From positions 1 through 25,575 of IMG/VR virus record IMGVR_UViG_3300032896_000012: a stretch of DNA of 25,575 nt; one strand, 5' to 3'. The DNA is from a virus. Under the pieces are notes generated by a model. That model saw only the letters and a program-made list of their open reading frames with translations, was not told where the DNA came from and ran no database searches. How positions within the stretch are numbered: the stretch's first letter is position 1; the number at the start of each line of letters is the position of its first letter. The position numbers and the translations under genes are program-made. Shown here one piece after another: positions 1-7,330 of this stretch.

Positions 1-1
1 G

Positions 2-1612
2 GCTACTGGCGGAACGTGGGATCGTCCAGGTGTGGCCTTCAATCTGTACGGCGGGAACACCGGCGGTACTCTGGACCGTTGTTTCAGCTTCATGTGGCGT
101 ACTGGCCTGGTCATCAATGCGATCGGCGTGACCCAAATCACCGGGTGCGGGTTCGAGGTGCAGGCGAGCCTTCTCAATGGCGCCAATTCGAGCGCCACGG
201 CGGGCGTCGTCTTCACTTCCGGGACGCATAGTCCCGAGATCATTGTTGCAGATTGCTATCTCAACGGATTTGGAACAGGGGTGAGTTGGGGTTCGTCCGG
301 CGAGATGACCTGGACGGGCGGCGCTATTATCATTGCAGATGATGGCCATGCGCCGGGCCATGTGGTCACTGGCGTGGGTCAGCCCGTATATGGTGGCTTC
401 TACCACGTTCAGTTCAATCTTGGCGGTAACACGGCGGCTCCCCCGATCTTCACGGTGGCGTCTGGGGCTTACGCGGTCAAGATTGTTTGTCCGTTCATTA
501 CGAATGGCACGTTTGCGGGCACCTGGATCAGTCTTCCGGGGGGTTCCACCAACAGCCAAGTTGACATCGTCAATGCGCATGGCGTCAACGGGGGGGCACC
601 AACCGCAGCAACTGTCCAGACGCACTTCAACGAGAAGGTTTGGGCAACAAGCGACAGCAGTGTTGCTGTTATCGACGGTAGCCCATCGGCCTCGATTTGT
701 GCTGAGTCGAGCACGTCCGGTACGGCGAGCGCGCAGAACCTCGCGCTCTGGCGGTCGGGGACTCAGATCGGCTCATTGCGCACCGTCCCTGCCGGTGGCT
801 ATCAGCCTGCCACGATACTGCAGACTGATCTCGCCAATGGGTCGCTCGTGCTTGCGCCGAATGGCACGGGCGCGATCATGGCTCAGGTGCCGGATGGCAC
901 GGTGGCGGGGGGCAATTCGCGCGGCGGTGGCGTGGTCGATCTGCAGACGACTCGAAGCACCGCGTCTCAGGTAGCATCCGGCGGGCGATCGGTGATCGTC
1001 GGTGGCGGCGGCAACACGGCATCCAGCACGTTCTGCGTAGTCGGCGGGAACAGCAACAACGTCTCGGGTGGGACCTCAGTTGCTTTCGGGTTCGCCAATC
1101 AACTGAGCGGAGCGAATTCGTCGGCGCCGGGCGGCGCGAACGCCAACGATCACGGGCGTACGGGCGTACTTCTGTGGAGTTCCAATACAAGCGCGATCCC
1201 CGGCACGCAACAGAGTGCCAAGCAGATACTCGGGGGTTCCAGCAACGGCACTACGCCAGTCCGGCTGACGGCCGATGGTCAGGCGGCCGGCGCGGCGAAC
1301 ACCGTGAACATTCCGAGCAACACTGCTTATGCGACTCGGATCGTCGTGGTAGGGCGCCACGTCAGCGCCCAAGACGTGGCGGTGTGGCGGCTTGATCCGG
1401 TCATTGTCTCGTGCGGCAGTGGCGCGAGCACGGTCACTGTTGTCGGCGGTGGGACGGCGATTGCGCCCACGACGTCGACTGGCACCGTTACCGGTTGGTC
1501 GATCAGCGTAACGGCTGATACCACGAATGGCGGCCTGAACATCACTGCCACCGGTACTTCCGGTTACGTTATCGACTGGACCGCCGAGGTGAGCGGACCC
1601 GAGGCCGGATAG
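2..1612 (+). CDS. Tail fibre/spike-like protein, 5' truncated by window edge
   Basis: The reading frame is open from base 2, so the true start lies outside the window; the GTG at 32 is internal to this frame and is not a convincing start. The first ~190 visible residues are rich in Gly, Thr, Val and Asn with short strand-like repeats, as in right-handed beta-helix phage spikes. A middle segment (about 955-1130) has repeated G-G-N-x-N-x-x-S-G-style units like the YadA-head left-handed beta-roll (for example VVGGNSNNVSGG followed by FGFANQLSG). The C-terminus is a beta-rich domain ending at TAG. The role is probably trimeric surface adhesion. It is placed just upstream of the sheath gene, away from the main fibre block. 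The fold assignment is by pattern only. Confidence 0.7.
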   Translation, partial: ATGGTWDRPGVAFNLYGGNTGGTLDRCFSFMWRTGLVINAIGVTQITGCGFEVQASLLNGANSSATAGVVFTSGTHSPEIIVADCYLNGFGTGVSWGSSGEMTWTGGAIIIADDGHAPGHVVTGVGQPVYGGFYHVQFNLGGNTAAPPIFTVASGAYAVKIVCPFITNGTFAGTWISLPGGSTNSQVDIVNAHGVNGGAPTAATVQTHFNEKVWATSDSSVAVIDGSPSASICAESSTSGTASAQNLALWRSGTQIGSLRTVPAGGYQPATILQTDLANGSLVLAPNGTGAIMAQVPDGTVAGGNSRGGGVVDLQTTRSTASQVASGGRSVIVGGGGNTASSTFCVVGGNSNNVSGGTSVAFGFANQLSGANSSAPGGANANDHGRTGVLLWSSNTSAIPGTQQSAKQILGGSSNGTTPVRLTADGQAAGAANTVNIPSNTAYATRIVVVGRHVSAQDVAVWRLDPVIVSCGSGASTVTVVGGGTAIAPTTSTGTVTGWSISVTADTTNGGLNITATGTSGYVIDWTAEVSGPEAG

Positions 1613-1650
1613 GACTAATAGCGCCGGTCTCAAACAGGAGAGAATGACAG

Positions 1651-3276
1651 ATGCCGATCGTCCAAGCGGGCGCGCTCAACACGACCGCGCTGGTGGTGCC
1701 CGATCTCTATGTGCAGATCGTACCGCCGCAGAACCTTGTCATCAATGGTGTGCCGACGAACGTAATCGGCGTGGTCGGGACCGCATCGTGGGGGCCGAAG
1801 AACCAGGCTTGTGAAATCGGCACGATGGCCGAGTATTCTCTGCAGTTCGGGTCGGTGATGCCGCGCACTTACGACATGGGCACCGCCGTCGCGATCGCGG
1901 TCCAGCAGGGTGCACAGGCATTCGAGTGCGTGCGCGTCACGGACGGCACCGATGTTCAAGCACAGGCGCTGTTCAATGGCACCGCGGCGTCGAACTGTTC
2001 GTTCATCGCGACGTCGCTCTACAGCGGGTCGGCCGCCAACGGCGACGTGCTCACGCTGTCGCAGGGCGCCGGCGGGACTTACAACCTGACGATCTCGCGG
2101 CCCGGTGTGACGGCACAACTCTACACCGGGCTCACCGGCACAGGCGCGGCGTTCTGGACCAACCTGATCGCGGCGGTGAATACGGGCGTTGGTCAGTTGG
2201 CCGGCCCCTCGCAGCTTGTCACCCTGTCGGCGGGTGCCGGCGCCAGCGCGAGCGTCAGCCCGTCGTCCCTTACCCTTCCGATGTCGATCACGCTCGGGTT
2301 TGGGACTGGCTCGACGGCCGGCAGCGATGGGGTGGGCAGCATCACATCCTCTGTCATGGTCGGCCAGGACACGATCCCGCGCACCGGCATGTATTGCTTG
2401 CGCGGGCAGGGCTGTTCGATCGGCATGCTGGCGGATGTCTCCGACTCGACGACGTGGGCCGCCACCCAGGACCCGTTCGGGCTGTCCGAAGGCATCTACA
2501 TGATGCTGGTCGCGCCGCCCGGCAGCGTGATCCAGAACGGCAGCAACGGGACCGTTGATCTCAAGAACGCCGCTGGACTCAATGATTACGCCTGCAAGCT
2601 CCTGCACGGCGACTGGATCTGGTGGCAGGATCAGGTCAACAACGTGCTCCGGCTGGTGTCGCCGCAAGCCTTTGCGGCCGGCCGTTTGGCGAACCTGTCG
2701 CCCGAGCAGTCTGGCTTGAATAAGCCGATCTACGGTATCGTCGCCTCGCAGAAATCGTCCTCCGTGCCCGGGTCTTCGCAAGCCAACGTCTATGCGATGG
2801 CCGATCTGCAACTGCTGATCGAGAACGGCATCGACGTGATCTGCAATCCGCAGCCCGGCGGATACTATTGGGGTCTGCGGGCGGGCCACAACTCTTCGAC
2901 GAATGCGTCTATCAACGGCGATAACTACACGCGGCTGACCAACTATATCTCGGCCAGCCTGGCAGCCGGCATGGGTACCTATGTCGGTCAGGTCATCAAC
3001 TCGACGCTGTTCCAGAACATCCGGGCGACGCTGCTGGCCTTCCTGCAAAATATGCTCAGCCAGGGGCTTCTGGGTTCGCTCGATGGCAGCACTCCGTTCT
3101 CGGTCATCTGCGACACCACGAACAACCCGCTGTCCCGCACGTCGATCGGCTACGTGCAAGCTGACGTGCAGGTGCAATACCAGGGGATCAATGAGAAGTT
3201 CATCGTCAACCTGCAAGGCGGTACCACCGTCCAGGTTACGACGCAGACGCTCCCGACCGGGCAGGTTAGCTCCTGA
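1651..3276 (+). CDS. Phage tail sheath protein
   Basis: This 541-residue protein has the layout of contractile-tail sheath subunits. An N-terminal stretch (PGLYV-like PDLYVQIVPP, then GVVGTASWGPKN) is followed by a variable insertion domain of about 110-240 and a conserved C-terminal domain with the IDVICNPQPGG..WGLRAG segment and a tail-end handshake region. Sheath subunits polymerise around the tube and contract to drive it through the cell envelope. A clear ribosome binding site (AGGAG at 1636-1640) lies 10 bases before the ATG. The tube gene follows within about 45 bases, the usual sheath-tube order. Identification rests on conserved family motifs and context and is secure. The insertion domain is the part most likely to differ from relatives. 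Confidence 0.95.
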   Translation: MPIVQAGALNTTALVVPDLYVQIVPPQNLVINGVPTNVIGVVGTASWGPKNQACEIGTMAEYSLQFGSVMPRTYDMGTAVAIAVQQGAQAFECVRVTDGTDVQAQALFNGTAASNCSFIATSLYSGSAANGDVLTLSQGAGGTYNLTISRPGVTAQLYTGLTGTGAAFWTNLIAAVNTGVGQLAGPSQLVTLSAGAGASASVSPSSLTLPMSITLGFGTGSTAGSDGVGSITSSVMVGQDTIPRTGMYCLRGQGCSIGMLADVSDSTTWAATQDPFGLSEGIYMMLVAPPGSVIQNGSNGTVDLKNAAGLNDYACKLLHGDWIWWQDQVNNVLRLVSPQAFAAGRLANLSPEQSGLNKPIYGIVASQKSSSVPGSSQANVYAMADLQLLIENGIDVICNPQPGGYYWGLRAGHNSSTNASINGDNYTRLTNYISASLAAGMGTYVGQVINSTLFQNIRATLLAFLQNMLSQGLLGSLDGSTPFSVICDTTNNPLSRTSIGYVQADVQVQYQGINEKFIVNLQGGTTVQVTTQTLPTGQVSS

Positions 3277-3319
3277 TCGCCGCCGTTCCGTAACGTTCGC
3301 AACCTGATGGAGGCCGGTG

Positions 3320-3760
3320 GTGTCCGGTACATACAACAATGACTTCTCACTCGGCAATGACTGCCGAGTGGTGCTGATCCTCGGGTCGCTGGGGCGGCTC
3401 GATTTCTCCCATGTGACCGGCTTCTCCGCCAACCAACTGGTCAAAAAGCTGCGCGTGCCGGTGCTGAACTATCCACCGCTCGGCCGCGATGTACCGGCCG
3501 GCTGGGAAGGCTCGTTCGATGTCGAACGTGCCGACAGCGTAGCCGACGACATGTCGGTCACACTGGAGGCGATGTTCTGGAATGGGCAGCGCCTTCCGAC
3601 CGGGCAGCTCTACCAGTATCTGAACGAGGTGGACGGGTCGGTGTCCACCTATCTGTTCGAGGGGGTGACCGTGAACCTGCGCAACGCGGGTACGTTCCAT
3701 CAGGAACAGAGCGTGAAACAGACGGTTGAGTTCTTCGCACGTCGCCGGGTGCGGCAGTAA
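3320..3760 (+). CDS. Phage tail tube protein
   Basis: This 146-residue protein follows the sheath gene directly, as tube genes do in contractile phages. It is beta-rich and contains the segment GWEGSFDVERADSVADD and a C-terminal strand QTVEFFARRRVRQ, consistent with the tube family. It would form the inner rigid conduit for DNA. GTG codons occur in frame at 3317 and 3320. The TGGAGG at 3308-3313 spaces better from 3320, so that start is chosen; the one-residue difference does not matter functionally. Its stop codon overlaps the next ATG (TAATG), implying translational coupling to the chaperone gene. Confidence 0.88.
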   Translation: MSGTYNNDFSLGNDCRVVLILGSLGRLDFSHVTGFSANQLVKKLRVPVLNYPPLGRDVPAGWEGSFDVERADSVADDMSVTLEAMFWNGQRLPTGQLYQYLNEVDGSVSTYLFEGVTVNLRNAGTFHQEQSVKQTVEFFARRRVRQ

Positions 3761-4104
3761 TGGGGGAAGCGATCGTCAGCACCGACGCGTCAGGGCGGCG
3801 GCTTACGCTGCGAGCCCTTTCGGCGCGGGAGCGGTTCGAGTTGTTCAAGGCAATTCCCAACGAGCAGCAAGGCAATCTGTCGTGGATGGGGTGGACGCTC
3901 GCGGCCTGCAGCGTGCGCGCAATCAATGACGTGCCGGTGCCGATACCTACCAACGAGAAAGACATCACGGCTCTGGTCGCGCAGCTCGATGATGACGGGA
4001 TCGAAGTCGCGCAGCAGTTCATTATAGATCGGCAGAACGAGCGAGCATCGCGGGCAAAAAACTTACTCGGGACCCCGGCTTCCGAGAATGCCTCTGGCTC
4101 GTGA
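3760..4104 (+). CDS. Tail assembly chaperone, short (unshifted) form
   Basis: This 114-residue alpha-helical protein lies between the tube and tape-measure genes, the invariant location of tail assembly chaperones (lambda gpG and P2 gpE equivalents). Its N-terminal part (LTLRALSARERFELFKAIP) resembles proteins that bind the tape measure and keep it soluble until tube polymerisation. The unshifted product ends at TGA 4102-4104. The last ~13 residues (LLGTPASENASGS) look like read-out past a slippery site rather than a conserved domain. The family normally makes a second, longer form by ribosomal frameshifting, and the signal for that is present here. Confidence 0.85.
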   Translation: MGEAIVSTDASGRRLTLRALSARERFELFKAIPNEQQGNLSWMGWTLAACSVRAINDVPVPIPTNEKDITALVAQLDDDGIEVAQQFIIDRQNERASRAKNLLGTPASENASGS

Positions 4105-4235
4105 AGAACGGGGTCCCTTACGACGTTGCATTCGAGATGGATGATGCCGATCGGCTTGCCCACCTGGTCGTGTTCGGCGAATACGAAGGCAACCACTGGA
4201 ACTGGCGACGGATGGGTTGGGAGGAGCGGCGATGA
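3760..4235 (+). CDS. Tail assembly chaperone, -1 frameshift fusion form
   Basis: The predicted 158-residue product shares residues 1-101 with the short form, then slips back one base on the heptamer at 4056-4062 and reads from 4062 to TGA 4233-4235. The added 57 residues contain VPYDVAFEMDDADRLAHLVVF and end with a Trp-rich stretch (NHWNWRRMGWEERR). This is a well-formed protein sequence with no start codon or ribosome site of its own. It corresponds to the gpGT-type extension that contacts tail tube subunits. The stop overlaps the next gene's ATG (ATGA), so the shifted frame couples to the gp10-like gene, whereas the unshifted frame ends 128 bases earlier. The fusion is inferred from sequence; no protein data are available here. 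Confidence 0.85.
4056..4117 (+). promoter_or_regulatory. Programmed -1 ribosomal frameshift signal
   Basis: The slippery heptamer A AAA AAC (4056-4062) is in the exact zero-frame phase, GCA AAA AAC. After a 6-base spacer comes GGGACCCC (4069-4076), perfectly complementary to GGGGTCCC (4110-4117), giving an 8-bp stem. The 33-base loop can itself form GGC/GCC (4077-4079 with 4090-4092). The zero-frame stop (4102-4104) lies inside the loop. Heptamer, spacer and stem match the textbook arrangement for phage tail chaperone genes. Confidence 0.88.
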
Positions 4236-4612
4236 GAAGCTTCGACCTTCCTGGCTTTGCCGCGCATCTCGACAGTTTGGCGGCCGGCATCGCGGCGGAG
4301 GAGCGGGTTCTGCTCGATCGCGTGGCTCGAGCGATCAAGGCGGAGGCAAAACAGGCGATTGGGGAGCATCGGAACGCAATTGGACCCTTGACGTCGGGGG
4401 AAGGCGATCTGCGTGACAGCATCAAGCACACGGTGCTTAGGTCCAGTGCGCATGTCGGCTCCGATCTGCCGGAGGCCGAGGCTCGGGAGTTCGGTAGTGT
4501 AGCAACTCCGCCGCAGTCGTTTCTGAGCGGTTCGGCGTTCCGTAGGGCGGCGGAGGTGAGCGACATCATTGGCGATCATTTCTCGGGCTACCTCGCTGGT
4601 GCGAAGAGATAG
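4232..4612 (+). CDS. HK97 gp10-like / virion morphogenesis tail-completion protein
   Basis: This is a 126-residue protein. The ATG at 4232 overlaps the stop of the shifted chaperone frame, and this is preferred over an in-frame GTG five codons upstream. An N-terminal helix rich in Ala, Glu and Arg (AEERVLLDRVARAIKAEAKQ) is followed by GDLRDSIKHTV. A C-terminal EFGSVATPPQSFLSGSAFRRAAE resembles the E-x-G-T..P-x-P-F-L motif of HK97 gp10-type neck and tail-completion proteins. Those proteins sit at the head-tail joint or tail terminus. Its position after the chaperone instead of before the sheath is slightly unusual. The assignment is by motif only. Confidence 0.6.
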   Translation: MRSFDLPGFAAHLDSLAAGIAAEERVLLDRVARAIKAEAKQAIGEHRNAIGPLTSGEGDLRDSIKHTVLRSSAHVGSDLPEAEAREFGSVATPPQSFLSGSAFRRAAEVSDIIGDHFSGYLAGAKR

Positions 4613-4655
4613 GCGAGTTCTCTGGGCAGCAGCGGCAATTCCATAGAAGCAACGC

Positions 4656-6221
4656 ATGGACGTTTATCGCATCGGCGTCACCATTTCGATGGTGAACAAC
4701 GCTTCGCCAGTCCTCGGCTCGATCCAGCGAGACGTGCTGAGGCTGCACCAGTCGGTCGATATGCTGACTGGCGGCTTCACTGCGGCGAAGGCAGCGGTCG
4801 CGGAGCTTGGCGCGGCGCTGGGCGGCGACGCCGCGCTCGGGGTAATGGGCAAGCTGGTAGGTCAGGGAAAGGAGCTGGCGCGTCAGCAGGGCCTGTTCCG
4901 GGAACAGTTGCGGCCTATGCCGGCCATGATTCCTACCTTGCCGGCAGGAAGAAGCACGAACTCTGCGACACAGTCGTTGACGGCAACGAGCGCATCCGAG
5001 GACTTTAAGGACGCACACGAGCTGACTACGGCGTCGGGCAAAGCAGCCGGTGTCCAGAGCAATATGACTTACAATGTCAAGGCACGACCGCTGATGGGGT
5101 CGATGCTCGGCGGTGGGGATCAAGACCAATCGTTCGGCCTGACGAAGAGGGCGACTGCCCTGGGCAGTCCGCGAGAAACGAGTCCGGCCGTGCTGACGGA
5201 TGCGGCGATCAGGACGAATAGCTTTATTGACCCGATCTTGTCGGCTCTGGCCCAGAGCATGAACGCGAGCGGCGCTGATGGGTCGATAGCCGAGGCCGGC
5301 AATCCGCCACAGCCAGCAGTCCGGGACTTGACAGGCGGCGTGGTGACGGGCGTCCGACAGGGCGATCGTGCAGGGGCAACTGAACCACAGGCGAACGCTT
5401 ATCCGTCGGGCGACCATATCGCCCAGCAAATCGGAGCCATGTTCTCTACACAGCGAGCGCGATTCGAGACGGACTCCTTGAGGGGTGGCGGTGCATCCGG
5501 GACCAGCGGCCTCGAGGCGCTGGGGCAGAACGACCCAACCGCGAAAATCAAAACGTTCCAGGAAACGTGGAACAGCCTTTTGACCACGCTCGGCGCGCCG
5601 CTGGTGGATACCGCGAGCAAGCTTATGGTGTCGCTTACGCATGCGATGAATGACTTCAGTCAATGGGCTGTTGCGCATCCCGAATTGATAGGGGCCATCG
5701 AGAAGACTGTCGGCGCACTGGGGGTACTGGCTGCATCGGCCGGTTTGTTCGCGATCGGAGCAAAGGCAGCGACTGCGCTCGGTGTGTTGACTGGCCCAGC
5801 AGGGCTGATCGGGTTGGCGACGGGCATCGAGATGTTGGGCAAGGCATTGCCCTCCCTCCCGTCTTGGTTGGAGCACTTGGCGGCAGGCGCGGCGGCCGGG
5901 GTGGCTAGAGGCTCTGTAGCCCCTATCGTCGGGACACCGACTGGGGCTACAAACGGGGCGGGTTTGGGGCCGCTGAGTGCGGGCACGACCAGTGACATCG
6001 GCGCGCGGATGCCGGTCGGCAGCTCGGCTGTACCCCCGAGCGCGTCGAGCACGGGACCGACCGTGCCGCTGCCGGTTTATGTGGTCAACGGCCGCGATAT
6101 TGCCGATGGAACCACCGCGCACCAGGCATCGCTGATATCCGCGCCCCCTAACGGTCCGACTGGGGGTGACCCGCGGATGAGCCTGCCAATGCCGGCTTTT
6201 GGCGCGATTGTTGGACTGTAG
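4656..6221 (+). CDS. Tail tape-measure protein (short)
   Basis: This is a 521-residue protein after the chaperone genes. The N-terminal ~80 residues (IGVTISMVNNASPVLGSIQRDV, then a helical Ala-rich stretch) match the start of tape-measure proteins in alphaproteobacterial myoviruses. The C-terminal part has WNSLLTTLGAPLVDTASKLM and a strongly hydrophobic segment at about 350-391. The middle (about 95-290) is polar, with many Gly, Ser, Thr and Pro residues and little hydrophobic periodicity, which is atypical. Tape-measure length sets tail length, so this predicts a short tail. The ribosome site before the ATG is weak. The tail end (about 420-521) is also low-complexity. Confidence 0.8.
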   Translation: MDVYRIGVTISMVNNASPVLGSIQRDVLRLHQSVDMLTGGFTAAKAAVAELGAALGGDAALGVMGKLVGQGKELARQQGLFREQLRPMPAMIPTLPAGRSTNSATQSLTATSASEDFKDAHELTTASGKAAGVQSNMTYNVKARPLMGSMLGGGDQDQSFGLTKRATALGSPRETSPAVLTDAAIRTNSFIDPILSALAQSMNASGADGSIAEAGNPPQPAVRDLTGGVVTGVRQGDRAGATEPQANAYPSGDHIAQQIGAMFSTQRARFETDSLRGGGASGTSGLEALGQNDPTAKIKTFQETWNSLLTTLGAPLVDTASKLMVSLTHAMNDFSQWAVAHPELIGAIEKTVGALGVLAASAGLFAIGAKAATALGVLTGPAGLIGLATGIEMLGKALPSLPSWLEHLAAGAAAGVARGSVAPIVGTPTGATNGAGLGPLSAGTTSDIGARMPVGSSAVPPSASSTGPTVPLPVYVVNGRDIADGTTAHQASLISAPPNGPTGGDPRMSLPMPAFGAIVGL

Positions 6222-6224
6222 CGC

Positions 6225-6734
6225 ATGTCGGGGTTCGTTTCAGCCGCTGTCGGCATCGCCGGGGCGGTATCGCAGATCCTGGGGCTCGGTGGGGGCGAAG
6301 TAACGTTGGGCGGTGCGACATTTGCTGACCTCGCACTGCCATCGAGGATGACGTGGGGTGGCCAGCAAAGGTTGGTACGCCATGTAGCGCCCGGCGGCGT
6401 GGTGGTGATGTCTTCGCTCGGCCCGGACTGGAAGCCAATCTGTTGGAGCGGGGTCATCGAGGGTCCAGACGCCTCGGCGCGAGCCAAGCTGCTCTACGCG
6501 ATGATGCTCGCGGCGCAGGCACTCCCACTGGCGTGGCTTGACCAGTTATGGGTCGTGATGATCCAAGAGTTCTACGCTGATGACACTACAATCGGCTGGG
6601 TGCCGTATCGGATCGCCTGCGCGGTGAGTGCCGACCCGTCACAGATCGCGGGACCTGATGAGCCGACCTTGTCCGATCAAGTCAGCGGCGACACGAGCGA
6701 TGCGGTTAGCTATGCCGGCGCGATCACGTCATGA
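6225..6734 (+). CDS. Tail/baseplate protein, gpU or DNA-circularisation-N-terminal-like
   Basis: This 169-residue protein begins 4 bases after the tape-measure stop. A hydrophobic, Gly-rich N-terminus (about 1-25) precedes a beta-rich core: VTLGGATFADLALPSRMTWGG, then WSGVIEGPDASARAKLLYAMM and WVVMIQEFYADDTTIGWVPYRI. Proteins of this size and pattern follow the tape measure in many myoviruses and connect tube and baseplate (P2 gpU or Mu gp43 N-terminal region). The exact family is not certain from sequence alone. The last ~40 residues are acidic and probably flexible. The gene overlaps the next one by ATGA. Confidence 0.55.
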   Translation: MSGFVSAAVGIAGAVSQILGLGGGEVTLGGATFADLALPSRMTWGGQQRLVRHVAPGGVVVMSSLGPDWKPICWSGVIEGPDASARAKLLYAMMLAAQALPLAWLDQLWVVMIQEFYADDTTIGWVPYRIACAVSADPSQIAGPDEPTLSDQVSGDTSDAVSYAGAITS

Positions 6735-7069
6735 GCGGCACGACATCTGGGCCGTTGGGCAGCGCGGCCGTGGCGGCCATCACAGCGGTGCAGACGCAGG
6801 CCGCAGCGGCGAACGCGCTGACCTTTGGGTCGGGGGCCTTCGTGGCGCTGGTGGCCGACGTGGCGGCGGCGCAAGCGGCGATCGGGGCCGTGATCTCGGC
6901 GGCCGAGAGCGGGATCAATAATCTCGGCGGCACGACCGTGGCCGGGTCGACCGCCGGCTTGGCTTGGATGCTCGACGCACTGGCGGATACCGGCAATCTG
7001 GCGAATGCCGTGGCGGCGAATGGGCCCCTTGGTAGGATCGCAACGAATTTGGCGAATGCAAGCACATGA
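6731..7069 (+). CDS. Small Ala-rich helical tail-module protein, unknown
   Basis: This 112-residue protein has no recognised motif. More than a third of residues are Ala or Gly in amphipathic-looking helices (for example ALVADVAAAQAAIGAVISAAE), with no clear signal peptide or Cys. It overlaps the upstream gene by ATGA, and its own stop overlaps the ATG of the LysM gene. It is therefore translated as part of the tail cassette, between the gpU-like and LysM proteins. A structural or assembly role in the baseplate is likely from position only. Low complexity makes distant homology searches unreliable. Confidence 0.6.
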   Translation: MSGTTSGPLGSAAVAAITAVQTQAAAANALTFGSGAFVALVADVAAAQAAIGAVISAAESGINNLGGTTVAGSTAGLAWMLDALADTGNLANAVAANGPLGRIATNLANAST

Positions 7070-7251
7070 ATACGATCTCAGTGGTGGGCGGCGACCTGTT
7101 CCACATCGCGGCGCAGCAGCTTGGCGATGCGACGCAGTGGATCCGGATCGCGCAATTGAACAACCTGACAGACCCGAATATCCCCGGTCAAATGACGTTG
7201 CTCATCCCTGACGTGAACCCGAACGCCACGGGCGGTATCGCGACACAATAA
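7066..7251 (+). CDS. LysM tail protein (P2 gpX-like)
   Basis: This 61-residue protein is essentially one LysM domain: VVGGDLFHIAAQQLGDATQWIRIAQLNNLTDP followed by a short strand LLIPDV. Small LysM proteins of this kind (P2 gpX, T4 gp53-like) sit between the tape-measure region and the hub gene. They are thought to hold the hub onto the tube, not to bind peptidoglycan as free enzymes do. The ATG overlaps the upstream stop. Its TAA at 7249-7251 is immediately followed by the first base of the tRNA-like gene, which is unusual. Confidence 0.85.
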   Translation: MNTISVVGGDLFHIAAQQLGDATQWIRIAQLNNLTDPNIPGQMTLLIPDVNPNATGGIATQ

Positions 7252-7329
7252 TGCAGCGGTGGAGCAGTCCGGTAGTTCGCCAGCCTCATAAGCTGGGGGT
7301 CGTCAGTTTAAACCTGACGCTCGCAACCA
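7252..7329 (+). tRNA. tRNA-Met-like gene, anticodon CAT, CCA encoded
   Basis: A cloverleaf can be drawn. The D arm is GAGC (7262-7265) with GTTC (7275-7278). The anticodon stem CCAGC/GCTGG (7280-7284, 7292-7296) is perfect and holds loop CTCATAA, with CAT at 7287-7289. The T stem GTCAG/CTGAC (7302-7306, 7314-7318) is also perfect. A discriminator A is followed by encoded CCA at 7327-7329. The overall pattern (TGGAGCAG, GGTAG, CTCATAA, GCAACCA) recalls bacterial initiator tRNA. The A11-T24 pair is initiator-like, but the three consecutive G:C pairs next to the anticodon loop are missing. The acceptor stem is poor: 7252-7257 pairs with 7319-7325 only if C7322 is bulged. T56 replaces the usual C56. 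It may be a divergent functional phage tRNA or a decaying one. Confidence 0.7.
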
Positions 7330-7330
7330 A

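Noticed and set aside
1630-3444. 604-codon minus-strand open frame
   Set aside because: It lies antisense to the sheath and tube genes. The product is Arg/Gln/His-rich with no motif, as expected for the shadow of a GC-rich coding strand.
4566-6122. 518-codon minus-strand open frame
   Set aside because: It is antisense to the tape-measure gene, with Arg/Cys/Ser-rich low-quality composition and no ribosome site.
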